Shown here: positions 15,501-25,059 of the stretch, one piece after another
Layout: each line of letters begins with the position of its first letter
Position numbering within the stretch: position 1 is the stretch's first letter
Origin: Chlorobiota bacterium
GTDB lineage: Bacteria; Bacteroidota; Bacteroidia; Bacteroidales; F082
Reading direction: 5' to 3'
NCBI GenBank assembly: GCA_030596395.1
Contig: JAUVKF010000003.1
Coordinates: 1 to 64,000, forward strand
DNA length: 64,000 bases
Notes under the pieces: generated by a model
Told to the model about the DNA's origin: nothing
Databases searched by the model: none
The model's input: the letters and a program-made list of their open reading frames with translations, nothing else
Translations under genes and position numbers: made by a program

Positions 15501-17121
15501 AGCTGCCTTAGAACCTTTCTTTGCGGATTTTATCTCTCAGCTTGAAGGAGTAGCAGCCGGCAAGTTAAAATTAGCAGGTTCGGCAGCAAAACCAGTGCTT
15601 ACCGGTTTTGTTGATATGCATCGAACCCAACTGCTGATTAATTACCTGAACACAAAATATTCTTTTTCGAATGTGATCAATTTTGAAAAAGACAAGATCA
15701 GTTTCGACGAATTGGTTATTTATGATACACTGGGAAATTTTGCCAATGTTGATGGCAACCTTAGTCACCAGTATTTTGAAAACACCGCCTTCAATGTGAA
15801 AATATCAACCGATAAACTACTGGCATTCAATACAACCCGAAAAATGAACGAATTGTACTACGGTACAGGCCTGATCGCCGGAAATATCAAAATTGGTGGT
15901 ACGGCAATGGATATATCACTTGATATGAAAATGAATACCCTTGAAGGAACAGACGTGAAATTACCGATGGATTATTCTGTTGAGATATCCGACAAAGATT
16001 ACATCATATTTGTGAATCGAAGTGATTCTCTTGATCAGGATGTAGAACTAACTGATATCAGTAAAATAAAAAAGAATGAGGATGAACTGGAATATGAAAT
16101 TAATATGGATGTGAATATCAGCCCTCAGACTAAAGTTACCATTTACATGCCTTCTGAAATGGGTAGAATTGAAGCGGAAGGACGGGGAAAGCTCAATATG
16201 AAAACAAATACCAGTGGTGATTTTACCTTAGTTGGCGATTACACTGTTGAAGATGGCTTGTTCCACTTTACGCTGGCGAACCTGGTAAACAAACGCTTCC
16301 ACCTGGTTGAGGGAGGACGTATATCCTGGACGGGGGATCCTTATACGGCTAATTTGAATATCAAGGGGTTGTATAGGGTTAAAACAAGTTTAAGCAGCCT
16401 GGGATTAATGATTGATTCCACCACCGCACACAGGAACAAAGTGAATGTAGATTGTTACATTATATTGAAAAACCAACTGTTAAATCCCGATATTCGTTTT
16501 GAAATATTATTTCCTGATCTGAACCCTGATTTGCAAAGGATGGTTTATGCAGAGTTGGATACCACCAACCAGGCTATGATGAATGAACAAATGATTTCAC
16601 TACTCGTTTTAGGAACCTTTAGCTATAGTAATGCATCCAGTATTAACTTGGGTACAACTGCCTATTATACCGTACTTACAAACCAATTAAGCAGTATGCT
16701 TTCGAAAATTAGTGATGATTTTGATATCGGTGTTAATTACAAACCCGGTGATAATGTATCGCAGGAGGAATTTGAAGTGGCACTTTCGACACAACTGTTT
16801 GATGAAAGGCTGATGATTGACGGTAACTTTGGAATGACTTACGACCGAACAGGACAGAATGCAAGTAATATTGTTGGGGATGTTGATATCGGGTATAAAA
16901 TTACTGAAGACGGACAATGGATTTTAAAAGCATTTAACCATTCTAATGTAAATTCGTGGTATAATTATGCGAACTATGATAAAGTATCTCCCTATACTCA
17001 GGGTGTGGGAATTGCTTTCAGAAAAGAATTTACCCATATATCTGAGCTTTTTAAACGAACTAAACCGAAAAAAAATAAATCGAAAAATGAAGAAAATAAA
17101 GATGCTACAAAGGAAGACTAA
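12595..17121 (+). CDS. tamB: TamB-like translocation/assembly protein
   Basis: A 1508-residue inner-membrane-anchored periplasmic protein. A single N-terminal transmembrane helix lies at about residues 14-36. A very long beta-rich region, as expected for the hydrophobic-groove TamB/AsmA superfamily, is followed by the TamB domain over roughly the last 500 residues (GDYTVEDGLFHFTLANLVNK, GGRISWTGDPYTANLNIKG, LLVLGTFSYSN in separate blocks). Members bridge the periplasm and are implicated in phospholipid transport or outer-membrane protein assembly. The start is a TTG at 12595 with no intergenic space to tsaD, and no ATG occurs before the membrane helix, so TTG is the best start. The C-terminal tail is Lys-rich (KPKKNKSKNEENK). 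It overlaps the next T9SS gene, suggesting an operon. Confidence 0.92.
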   Translation: MKTDKVRKNIKKRLLNALVYTLLVLVLLPPGLAFLFHEPIVQTLTGRLVTHILSSRVGNQASIDAVRIGIRQGITLDGVLVKDHRDSTLMKIDELVAKPVYADWGLFGIRFSKIELNGVEFRIAKYKGDDDLNLIMLINKFRVPGSTAASDEQNQFKLKSKKLFLNNALFQYYDEEQEFELETDMDYANIIFDSIFLDATNFVIVNDSLNFRINSMNTNERSGIKVREMQADFSISNSGLRANGLLFTMNNSNFDLDFGFNYNSYGSYSEFIDSVVIYADIRPSEMLMSDIGFFTNVMKKMPNRVGLTGKVYGTISDFKGDDVRVHYGRHTRLALDAEITGLPDFFSSYLVADFREVTTTACELKSIFVPGDEEHLDYTSYADCNDLIKFNGRFEGYYNDFKTDFDLKSDEGDLNGDLLFTSIKNDTLHFDLHATGDTINIGKLLDEKEILGNVNFYLNLKGHGNNWSDVKIKSNGTLRATDFMDYNYSRIRFSGRYQKDRAEGNIVVGDRNLMMNADVVAMLKEEPELGVVASIRKAHLDNLNMWKGYDFSFSTNAAIKIKGLSPDSMTGKAILENSRLFFGEEEYYLSSAILEKRLDESGIHTIDLKSDIADVNLRGKYNITTLPDRITALTNHYIRLIPQQEDTLYPEKEYADLNLTLYDDEMITDQFVPWLSLSDSTSVDAEFDFDNDLLNFSTNFENMEISGIEMKGNKLQIASSNNALNLEYSNSNMIFRDSTSDDKTVFGLDNFMLKAVAMNDSLAYQIYWNNVDSLLKNRGDLSGYYKKEVDKDYFKIAYADVLINDTSWTIDPENSVVIDTTGAWFKNVNINGGKSRINFSGKLPRKDGDSLNVSFDKWNLSNFDMITRLWRFDLDGIINGDFQYGLFGENPVISSNITIDHLALNKEYLGKAELINTWNNSNKSISIKTKVTREGTSGSGEVLSISGVYFPFKDEQSLDLDILFNRLKIAALEPFFADFISQLEGVAAGKLKLAGSAAKPVLTGFVDMHRTQLLINYLNTKYSFSNVINFEKDKISFDELVIYDTLGNFANVDGNLSHQYFENTAFNVKISTDKLLAFNTTRKMNELYYGTGLIAGNIKIGGTAMDISLDMKMNTLEGTDVKLPMDYSVEISDKDYIIFVNRSDSLDQDVELTDISKIKKNEDELEYEINMDVNISPQTKVTIYMPSEMGRIEAEGRGKLNMKTNTSGDFTLVGDYTVEDGLFHFTLANLVNKRFHLVEGGRISWTGDPYTANLNIKGLYRVKTSLSSLGLMIDSTTAHRNKVNVDCYIILKNQLLNPDIRFEILFPDLNPDLQRMVYAELDTTNQAMMNEQMISLLVLGTFSYSNASSINLGTTAYYTVLTNQLSSMLSKISDDFDIGVNYKPGDNVSQEEFEVALSTQLFDERLMIDGNFGMTYDRTGQNASNIVGDVDIGYKITEDGQWILKAFNHSNVNSWYNYANYDKVSPYTQGVGIAFRKEFTHISELFKRTKPKKNKSKNEENKDATKED

Positions 17122-18211
17122 CTATTTCAGCCTGGCTGCCGGATTTGTTTTGACAATTTTAGTGCTGTTCTCGTTTCATTCAGAGGCGCAAATTACGATT
17201 GATCAATCTGATATGCCTTCACCGGGTGATACGATCAGAAAAAGTACTGCCCTGAATACTGATTTATATGACTTTTCAGAAACCGGCGCCAATTATACCT
17301 GGGATTATTCTGATTTACAGCCACTGATTCAAACAGTTGATACTTTCGTGAAAGTAACGGAAACCCCAATTGTGTACTGGCCGTTTTTTATTTTAAGCTC
17401 CAATATGGCAAGTCCGATGGCCGATTCACCGTTTCCGCAAATCCCGCTAACCGATGTTTTTAGCTTTTATAACAACACAAACAGCGGTTTTAGCGATGTT
17501 GGTTTCGCAGCTACAGTTTCCGGTATTCCACTTCCGTTTAAATACGATAATGGTGATGTACTCTACGATTTTCCCATGAATTATGGTAATGTTGACTCAT
17601 CCCATTCAGGTTTTGATTTTGGAGTCCCTGGTATTGGTTATATCCTCGTGGATCGAAACCGGGTAAATACTATTGATGGCTGGGGTAATCTTACCACACC
17701 TTATGGCACATTTGAAGTGCTGAGGCTAAAGTCGGAAGTACACGAATACGACAGCCTCTATCTTGATACGCTAGGTATCGGGATGCCGATAAACCTGGAT
17801 TATATCGAATATAAATGGTTGGCGAAAGGACAAAAAATACCTCTGCTAATAGCCACCGACAACCTTTTTGGGATGGTTGTGGAATATGTGGATTCGATCA
17901 GGGATTTATCAAGTGATATCCAGGAAGAAATACACTTGATCGATAAAGGTTTACAGTTATTTCCAAATCCTGCAAAAGATAAGCTGACACTTGATTTTTT
18001 CCTTGAAAAAGCAGGCAGCATTAAAATATCAATAGTTGGGATTGATGGGGTGCTTATGGCTACATATAATGAATACCAGGCACAAACAGGGAATGTAAAC
18101 ATTCTGCTCAATTTGAAGAGCCTCGGGTTAACATCGGGAAAATATATTGTGAATGTTGTCACTCCGAAAAAAAGCATTTCGGGCATTTTAATTTTTCACC
18201 AAACCAACTAA
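17087..18211 (+). CDS. T9SS-secreted protein of unknown function
   Basis: A 374-residue protein starting at the ATG at 17087, inside the last 35 bases of tamB; an ATG at 17102 is equally possible. More upstream starts would precede the signal peptide (SLAAGFVLTILVLFSFHSEAQ) by more than 50 residues and are unlikely. The body (ITIDQSDMPSPGDTIRKST, YTWDYSDLQP, TPYGTFEVLRL) looks like a beta-sandwich surface protein but matches no family I can name. From about residue 287 a T9SS sorting domain follows (LFPNPAKDKLTLDFFL ... LTSGKYIVNVVT), somewhat diverged from the sorting domains at the left end. It is translationally close to tamB and 18 bp ahead of the helicase gene, consistent with one transcript. 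Confidence 0.82.
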   Translation: MKKIKMLQRKTNYFSLAAGFVLTILVLFSFHSEAQITIDQSDMPSPGDTIRKSTALNTDLYDFSETGANYTWDYSDLQPLIQTVDTFVKVTETPIVYWPFFILSSNMASPMADSPFPQIPLTDVFSFYNNTNSGFSDVGFAATVSGIPLPFKYDNGDVLYDFPMNYGNVDSSHSGFDFGVPGIGYILVDRNRVNTIDGWGNLTTPYGTFEVLRLKSEVHEYDSLYLDTLGIGMPINLDYIEYKWLAKGQKIPLLIATDNLFGMVVEYVDSIRDLSSDIQEEIHLIDKGLQLFPNPAKDKLTLDFFLEKAGSIKISIVGIDGVLMATYNEYQAQTGNVNILLNLKSLGLTSGKYIVNVVTPKKSISGILIFHQTN

Positions 18212-18229
18212 CAAAAAGCAATATTAAAG

Positions 18230-21200
18230 GTGCCATTATTCGTTTACAGGTCGTCAGCAGGATCGGGTAAAACAACAGCCCTGGTCAACGAGTATCTGAA
18301 AATAGCAATTCAGAACCCTTACGAATTTAAGCATATACTCGCCATAACCTTCACCAACAAAGCTGCTGCCGAAATGAAGGAACGCATTTTGGATGCCCTG
18401 AAACAGATAATTAATGGCGGCCCGGTTGAAAATGGAGCCTATACCGGACTTTTTAAACAAACTGGTATTTCACAGGATCAATTTATCGAACGTGCCCGGC
18501 AATTGCAATCGCTGATTCTGCACAACTACGATGACTTTGCAATCAGTACGATAGATTCGTTTGTACACCGGATTATCAGAACCTTTGCCACCGATGTAAA
18601 ATTGCCCCAGAATTTTGAGGTAGTTATTGATGAAGAAGATTTTATCCCGGATATCGTTGCTGAAATATTTGACAAAGTAGGTGCAGATGAGGCGCTTACC
18701 CAGGTGATGGTGAATTTTGTTATGTCGAAAACCGAGGAAGAAAAAAGTTACAACATTGCTTATTCGTTAAATGCATTCGTTAAAAAGCAAATAGGAGAGG
18801 AGGGATTTCGGCATTTGCAGAAGATTGACCACCTTACAACAGCCGATTTTGTGAAACTCATCACTAAACTCAATAAGAAACGCAAAGCCGTCTCCTCAAC
18901 TATTAAGCAATCTGCCACAAACGCATTGGAGCTGATCCATACCAATGGATTGGGCCATGAGGATTTTTACCAGAAAAGAAGTGGAATCTATATGTATTTT
19001 AAAAAGTGCCAGAGCTTATCGAATGATAAAAGCCTTGATGTAAATTCATATGTCCGGGCTGCAATTGATGACGACAAATGGACGGCAGCCAAAGCAGAAA
19101 CTTCAACCATCAACACCATCGATGCAATAAAAGATGAACTGATTGTTGCATTTAATTTGATTCAGGCAAATACGGAAGAATATCATCGGTTGGAACTGAT
19201 CCATAAAAAAATATATGCCCTTGCGCTGGCACATGAAATCAGAAAGGTTTTTCTTGAATATACCGAACGGACCCAAAAAGTTCATATCTCCGAATTCAAT
19301 AAGCGGATCAGCCAGGAAATAGCTGATCAGCCTATCCCATTCATCTACGAAAGGCTGGGAAAAAGATTCAAGTATTTCCTGATTGATGAATTTCAGGATA
19401 CGTCCATTCTTCAGTGGCAAAACCTGCTCCCTTTGATTGAGGAATCGCTGGCTTATGGTAATTTTAATATGCTGGTGGGCGATGCCAAACAGGCTATTTA
19501 CCGCTTCCGAAACGGTGAAGTTGAGTTATTTGTTAATCTTCCGAAGCTTTACAACAGTGATGGTTCAGCCGAGATGAACAACAGGGAAAGCATGCTTAAA
19601 TCGCAGTATAATGAGGTTCACCTTGATAAGAACTGGCGGTCGGAGAAAACACTGGTGCAATTCAACAACGAATTTTTTGATGTGCTGAAATCAAATGTGA
19701 GCGAGCATATTCAGGAAATTTATTCCGGTCATATTCAGCAACTTCCAGATGAGAAATTAAATACGGGCGGATTTGTTTCGGTTGGATTTATCGAAACAGA
19801 GAATTCAGGCGATTATTCCGGTTTGCGGCTTGAACGCATTAAGGCGCAGGTCGAAATGCTCCTTGCCAGCGGATACCAGCAAAAAGATATCTGTGTGCTC
19901 ACACGCACCAACAGGTATGCAATCGAGGTGGCAGCATTTCTTCTGGAAAACAATTTCAGCATTGTTTCATCCGAATCGCTTTTGCTTACCAATTCGCCTG
20001 AAGTAAGGCTGATCGTTGCATTTTACAGATTGTTGTTAAATCCGAAGCTGTTAATCAGCCTGGCGGAGTTTGTAAGCAACCTGGTCAAAGTTGATGGTTT
20101 TAAAGGAGATTTTCACGCCATTTATTCAAAATCATCTGCTGCCTTTTCCAAAGGCCTGGACGCTGTTTTTGATAGCTTATCCCTGCCATTAAAAACAAAT
20201 GAAATAACCGACAGGCCTGTTTATGAAATTGCTGAATACCTGATCAGAAAATTGCATCTTAACCAAAAACCAAATATTTACCTCCATTATTTCCTTGATT
20301 TTGTATTCGAGTCGCAGGAGGCCGGTAAAGGCACGCTGAATAATTTTATTGAACATTGGGAACTGAAGAAAGCAAAACTTTTTATCACGATGCCCGATGA
20401 TGGTGATGCCATAAAAGTGATGACGGTTCATAAGGCCAAAGGATTAAAGTTTGAAGCCGTTATTGCCGATTTGATAAAGTGGGGCACGCGTAAAAATAAG
20501 GATGAGTGCTGGACCGACCTCAACGAACCAGGCCTCGAAGAGTTAAAGGTCGGTTTATTGCCAATTACAATTCAGTTGGAAAAGATTGGGCTAAAAGAGG
20601 TTGTGGAAAAGGAAACCGAGAAAACCGATCTCGACTTTATCAACCTTATCTATGTTGCCTTTACCCGTGCTGTTAGCGCTTTGTTTTTAACCGGGAATAT
20701 TCCTGCAAAGGGCAAGCCTGAGACTTTTACGGGATATCTGCTCCAGTTTTTTAAAAGCAAAGACTTATTTGAAGAAAACAAAACCGAATATGATTTCGGG
20801 GAATTGCCGGTTAAGCATCCTGAACCTGAAAAGCCAGGAAGTAAGGAATATAAACTCAATAAAATAATTTCTTCCTCCTGGGAAGATCAGATAAAAATAG
20901 CCGAAGCTGATGATGTATTCTGGGAAGCGCTCGACAGTAAACCGGCAAGAACTTACGGAAAACTTATCCATGCCATGCTTGCCAAAGTCAGGTTTGCTGA
21001 AGACATCCATAAAGTGATAAAAACATATCAATATTCGGGAATAATTGATGAAACGGAAAGTGAAGAAATAGAGGTGCTGATGCAGTCACTGGTTTCACAC
21101 CCTGAATTGGAAGCGTATTTTAGAAAAGGAGTGCTGGTTAAGAATGAAATGGATTTGTTTGAATATGAACAGAATACAGTTTCGGTAGAGCGCCCTGACA

Positions 21201-21376
21201 GGGTAGTAATTGATGGCCATCAAATCACAGTTATTGATTATAAAACCGGGGCAAAAGAAAATAAGCATAAAAAACAGATCAACCAATATGCTGAAACCAT
21301 ATCAAAACTTGGCTATACCAACATTGTCAAAAAACTGGTTTACCTGAATGATGAGGTGGAGGTTATTGCAGTTTAG
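18230..21376 (+). CDS. UvrD/AddA-like helicase-nuclease
   Basis: A 1048-residue superfamily 1A helicase fused to a C-terminal RecB-type nuclease. Motif I SSAGSGKT is at residues 8-15, followed by Ia (TFTNKAAAEM), II (LIDEFQDTS near 383), III (VGDAKQAIYRFR), IV (NWRSEKTL), V (TVHKAKGLKFE) and VI (IYVAFTRAVSALFL). The nuclease carries the DYKTG and Q-x(3)-Y motifs near residues 1000-1020. It is expected to process double-strand ends for recombination, as AddA does with AddB. An AddB-type partner is often encoded next to this Bacteroidota family, but none is in this window. The start is GTG at 18230, 18 bp after the T9SS gene. All helicase and nuclease motifs look intact. Confidence 0.93.
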   Translation: MPLFVYRSSAGSGKTTALVNEYLKIAIQNPYEFKHILAITFTNKAAAEMKERILDALKQIINGGPVENGAYTGLFKQTGISQDQFIERARQLQSLILHNYDDFAISTIDSFVHRIIRTFATDVKLPQNFEVVIDEEDFIPDIVAEIFDKVGADEALTQVMVNFVMSKTEEEKSYNIAYSLNAFVKKQIGEEGFRHLQKIDHLTTADFVKLITKLNKKRKAVSSTIKQSATNALELIHTNGLGHEDFYQKRSGIYMYFKKCQSLSNDKSLDVNSYVRAAIDDDKWTAAKAETSTINTIDAIKDELIVAFNLIQANTEEYHRLELIHKKIYALALAHEIRKVFLEYTERTQKVHISEFNKRISQEIADQPIPFIYERLGKRFKYFLIDEFQDTSILQWQNLLPLIEESLAYGNFNMLVGDAKQAIYRFRNGEVELFVNLPKLYNSDGSAEMNNRESMLKSQYNEVHLDKNWRSEKTLVQFNNEFFDVLKSNVSEHIQEIYSGHIQQLPDEKLNTGGFVSVGFIETENSGDYSGLRLERIKAQVEMLLASGYQQKDICVLTRTNRYAIEVAAFLLENNFSIVSSESLLLTNSPEVRLIVAFYRLLLNPKLLISLAEFVSNLVKVDGFKGDFHAIYSKSSAAFSKGLDAVFDSLSLPLKTNEITDRPVYEIAEYLIRKLHLNQKPNIYLHYFLDFVFESQEAGKGTLNNFIEHWELKKAKLFITMPDDGDAIKVMTVHKAKGLKFEAVIADLIKWGTRKNKDECWTDLNEPGLEELKVGLLPITIQLEKIGLKEVVEKETEKTDLDFINLIYVAFTRAVSALFLTGNIPAKGKPETFTGYLLQFFKSKDLFEENKTEYDFGELPVKHPEPEKPGSKEYKLNKIISSSWEDQIKIAEADDVFWEALDSKPARTYGKLIHAMLAKVRFAEDIHKVIKTYQYSGIIDETESEEIEVLMQSLVSHPELEAYFRKGVLVKNEMDLFEYEQNTVSVERPDRVVIDGHQITVIDYKTGAKENKHKKQINQYAETISKLGYTNIVKKLVYLNDEVEVIAV

Positions 21377-21719
21377 CGATAGTTCTTTTTAAGTATTGAT
21401 TAATCAAATTCTATTGTTCAGTAATGAACAGAAAAACTCGAATTCTGTGCGAATGCGGGCAATAAAATAATTGTAAAAAATTGTAATGATTTATTCTTCG
21501 AAACCTTTGCAAAACTTCAGTAAATTGTCATTCTGAATGAAATGAAGAATCTTTACATTCTGTTAATAAAGTATTTAAAGATCCCTGCCTGACGGCGAGG
21601 CAGGCTTCGCTACGCTCGAGGATGACAAATTGGGTGTTTTGCAAAGGTCTCTCTTCAATATTTAAGGTTTAGTGGCAAGGTTTTAGCTAATGCAAATTAT
21701 TTAATTAATGATAGAAATT
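21377..21719. repeat. Nested inverted repeat (GTCATTCTGA type, copy 2)
   Basis: An outer 12-bp inverted pair, CCTTTGCAAAAC (21504-21515) and GTTTTGCAAAGG (21636-21647), encloses a GTCATTCTGA hairpin (21526-21627) like that at 721-802. A GC-rich palindrome interrupts the right arm at 21584-21604. Nothing gene-like is visible. The segment 21377-21500 shows no feature I can name. Confidence 0.75.
21584..21604. repeat. 21-bp GC-rich palindrome inserted in a hairpin arm
   Basis: CCTGCCT...AGGCAGG lies between TAAAGATCC and CTTCGCTACGCTCG. In copy 1 (721-802) TAAAGATCC is followed directly by TTCATTTCGCTC, showing the uninterrupted state. Confidence 0.8.
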
Positions 21720-24700
21720 ATGAAACATTTATTTACTACAATTCTAGTTGTATTCCTGTTAGTGGGAATGAGTTATGCCCAGGAGGATGCACGCCTTTTG
21801 CGGTTTCCGGCTGTTTATGGAGACCAGGTTGTATTTAGTTACGCGGGAGATTTATACACGGTATCAACTACAGGTGGAACTGCCCGGCGGTTGACAAGTG
21901 ATGAGAGCGGATATGAAATGTTTCCGCACTTTTCGCCTGATGGAAACTACATTGCATTTACCGGGCAATATGATGGCAATACCGAGGTGTTCCTGATTCC
22001 CTCTGAAGGTGGAATCCCTGAAAGACTCACTTATACCGCTACCCTCGGTAGAGATGATATTTCCGACAGAATGGGACCAAACAATATTGTAATGGCCTGG
22101 TCGGATAATGATCATATTGTTTACCGCTCACGTAAACAGTCATTTAATTCATTTAAGGGACAGTTGTTTAAAGTTTCAAAAGATGGCGGCCTGTCCGAAG
22201 AATTGCCACTGCCAACCGGAAGCTGGTGTTCATATTCACCTGATGCTAAAAAAATGACGTTCAACCGTGTTTTCCGCGAGTTCAGAACATGGAAGTATTA
22301 CAAAGGAGGAATGGCCGATAATGTCTGGATATTTGATTTTGAAACAGGCGAAACCACCAATATCACCAACAACGACAACCAGAATATTTTCCCGATGTGG
22401 AAAGGTGATAAGATTTATTTTCTTTCAGACCGCGACCGGACGATGAACCTTTTTGTTTACAACTTGAATACAACACAAACTACCAAACTGACCAATTATA
22501 CCGAATTCGATATCAAGTTTCCATCACTTGGTAATGAGTCAATAATTTATGAAAATGGAGGATATTTATATACCTACGATTTGAATTCAGGGGCGATAAC
22601 TAAAATAACTGTAAATATTGCCAACGATTTAAATACAGCGCGCACCGGGTATGTTGATGCCGGTAAATTTATCAATACACTGGCTATTTCACCCGATGGT
22701 AAAAGGGCAAGCTTTGGTGCCAGGGGCGATGTGTACACACTTCCGGCCAAATCAGGTATTACAAGAAATATTACACAGAGTTCAGGTGTTCACGACCGGA
22801 ATGTGGAATGGTCGCCCGATGGCAATTACATCTCTTATATCAGCGACAGAACAGGGGAAGATGAAATATACATCCAGGTACAGGATGGAAGCAAGCCCGC
22901 TATTCAAATCACATCAAATTCCGACACTTATAAATACAACCCCATCTGGTCGCCCGACAGTAAAAAATTGTTGTGGTCGGATAAAATGGGACGCCTGAAC
23001 ATTGCTTATGTTTCATCAAAAAATGTAAAAGTTATTGCTAACTCTGATGATTGGGAGATACGGCAATATAACTGGTCGCCTGATAGCCGGTGGGTTGCTT
23101 ATTCCGTTCCACGGACAGATGCTGTCAGCAGGATTTACATCTATGATTCAAATTCAGGTGATTCACACCCGGTTACCGATGAGTGGTATCAGGCAGATAA
23201 TCCGGTATTTGACACCGAAGGCAAATATTTATTCTTTACTTCAGCACGCGATTTCAACCCAATTTACAGCCGGACGGAATGGAACCACGCTTATCGCGAT
23301 ATGATGGGTGTTTATTTTGTAACACTTGATAAAAGCACACCTTCTCCGTTTGAGTTGGAAAATGATGAAGTTGAAAATGAGGAACCTGAAGAAAATAAGA
23401 AGAAAAGGGGCAAAAAGAAAAATGATCGTGCTGCTGACAAAGAAAAAAGCAAAGCCGTCAACATCGATTTTGACGGTATCAGCAACCGTGTTGTAAAACT
23501 TCCTGCGAAAGCAGGCCTTTTTCGTAACATTTCCGTGATTGGAAGCAATGTGTATTATTTATATACCTCATTGGGAACAAATGGATTGCAGATGAAATTG
23601 TACGACATGAAACAGAAAAAGGAAAAGGAACTGGGATCGGTGAACTTTTTTGTTGTTTCATCTGATAACAAGAAAATGCTCATCAGCCAGAATAAAAAAT
23701 ATGCTGTTATTGATTTGCCAAAAGGAAAAATTAAACCCAAGGAATTCATTGACCTTTCAAATATGAAAGTCAGGGTTGATTTTAAAGCTGAGTGGGAACA
23801 GATATTCAATGAATCGTGGCGGCAAATGCGCGACTTTTTCTATGCGCCCAATATGCATGGTGTTGACTGGCCATCAATTAATAAAAAATATTCCGCTTTA
23901 CTACCCTACGTTAAAAACAGGAATGACCTGAACTATATCATCGGGGAGATGGTTGGCGAATTAAGTGTGGGACACTCGTATGTACTTGGTGGCGACAAAC
24001 CCAAACCTGAACGAATAAAAACCGGGCTGCTTGGGGCTAAGATCAGTAAAGATGCCTCAGGCTATTTTGTGATTGATGAAATATTTGCAGGTGAAAACTG
24101 GGTTAGTAAAACCCGTTCACCGCTAACTGAAGTTGGTGTTGACGTGAATGAAGGTGATTTTATTGTTGCAATTGATGGAAAATCAACCAGTAATGTAAAT
24201 GATATTTACGAACTGCTTGTGGGTAAAGCAGGCAAGCAGGTTATTTTAAGTGTTAACTCATCTGCCTCGGCTGACGGTTCACGTGATATAATTGTTAAAC
24301 CAACTGCTGATGAATCAGGTTTGTATTATCTGAAATGGGTACGTGGTAATATTGATAAAGTTAATCAAGCAACGGATGGGCAGGTCGGTTATATCCATAT
24401 TCCTGATATGGGACGAGATGGATTGAACGAGTTTGTAAAATATTTCTATCCGCAACTGAATAAAAAAGCTTTAATTATTGACGACCGTGGCAATGGTGGT
24501 GGCAATGTTTCACCCATGATCATCGAACGACTGAACCGTGAATTGACATTGTATGGTATGTCGCGCAACAACAGCATAAACACAAAACCCAGGCAAATGA
24601 TGCTGGGGCCCAAAGTCATGCTGATCGATAATTATTCGGCTTCTGATGGGGATCTTTTCCCATACCAGTTTAAGAAATTAAAAATGGGAACCGTAATAGG

Positions 24701-24980
24701 CGTAAGAACCTGGGGTGGTGTAGTTGGCATCCGCGGATCACTTCCATTTATTGATGGGGGCGATTTACGAAGGCCAGAGTTTGCACCTTTCGATGAAAAC
24801 GGAAACTGGGTAATTGAAGGTTATGGTGTGGATCCCGACATCAGGGTTGACAACGACCCGGCCAAAGAATATGCAGGCGAAGACCAGCAACTGAATAAAG
24901 CCATCGAGATTATATTAGAACAACTTAAAGAATACAAGGGTTTACCGGATATCCCCGACTATCCTGATAAGTCAAAGTAA
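21720..24980 (+). CDS. Tricorn-type S41 peptidase
   Basis: A 1086-residue periplasmic or secreted protease of the tricorn/S41 family. A signal peptide occupies residues 1-19 (LLVGMSYAQ), which favours the ATG at 21720 over that at 21708. Two beta-propeller regions with WSPDG/FSPDG blades fill residues about 25-560. A charged linker (EENKKKRGKKKNDRAADKEK) precedes the catalytic part, which has a core helical domain, a PDZ domain (about 800-880) and the S41 domain. The likely catalytic residues are His in LSVGHSYV (near 750), Ser in NYSASDGD (near 973) and Glu in VIEGYGVDPD. Members degrade peptides, and archaeal tricorn acts downstream of the proteasome; bacterial homologues are exported. The gene is monocistronic and converges on the NRAMP operon. 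Confidence 0.93.
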   Translation: MKHLFTTILVVFLLVGMSYAQEDARLLRFPAVYGDQVVFSYAGDLYTVSTTGGTARRLTSDESGYEMFPHFSPDGNYIAFTGQYDGNTEVFLIPSEGGIPERLTYTATLGRDDISDRMGPNNIVMAWSDNDHIVYRSRKQSFNSFKGQLFKVSKDGGLSEELPLPTGSWCSYSPDAKKMTFNRVFREFRTWKYYKGGMADNVWIFDFETGETTNITNNDNQNIFPMWKGDKIYFLSDRDRTMNLFVYNLNTTQTTKLTNYTEFDIKFPSLGNESIIYENGGYLYTYDLNSGAITKITVNIANDLNTARTGYVDAGKFINTLAISPDGKRASFGARGDVYTLPAKSGITRNITQSSGVHDRNVEWSPDGNYISYISDRTGEDEIYIQVQDGSKPAIQITSNSDTYKYNPIWSPDSKKLLWSDKMGRLNIAYVSSKNVKVIANSDDWEIRQYNWSPDSRWVAYSVPRTDAVSRIYIYDSNSGDSHPVTDEWYQADNPVFDTEGKYLFFTSARDFNPIYSRTEWNHAYRDMMGVYFVTLDKSTPSPFELENDEVENEEPEENKKKRGKKKNDRAADKEKSKAVNIDFDGISNRVVKLPAKAGLFRNISVIGSNVYYLYTSLGTNGLQMKLYDMKQKKEKELGSVNFFVVSSDNKKMLISQNKKYAVIDLPKGKIKPKEFIDLSNMKVRVDFKAEWEQIFNESWRQMRDFFYAPNMHGVDWPSINKKYSALLPYVKNRNDLNYIIGEMVGELSVGHSYVLGGDKPKPERIKTGLLGAKISKDASGYFVIDEIFAGENWVSKTRSPLTEVGVDVNEGDFIVAIDGKSTSNVNDIYELLVGKAGKQVILSVNSSASADGSRDIIVKPTADESGLYYLKWVRGNIDKVNQATDGQVGYIHIPDMGRDGLNEFVKYFYPQLNKKALIIDDRGNGGGNVSPMIIERLNRELTLYGMSRNNSINTKPRQMMLGPKVMLIDNYSASDGDLFPYQFKKLKMGTVIGVRTWGGVVGIRGSLPFIDGGDLRRPEFAPFDENGNWVIEGYGVDPDIRVDNDPAKEYAGEDQQLNKAIEIILEQLKEYKGLPDIPDYPDKSK

Positions 24981-25059
24981 CAATTAAAATTACTTATTTA
25001 CTTTTTAAGAAAAACCAACTGAAAACATTTTGACAAAAAAAGTGTATTTGTTCTGATAA

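Noticed and set aside
16967-17086. Longer N-terminus for the T9SS protein after tamB
   Set aside because: It would lie wholly within tamB and push the signal peptide to residue 50; codon use there follows the tamB frame.
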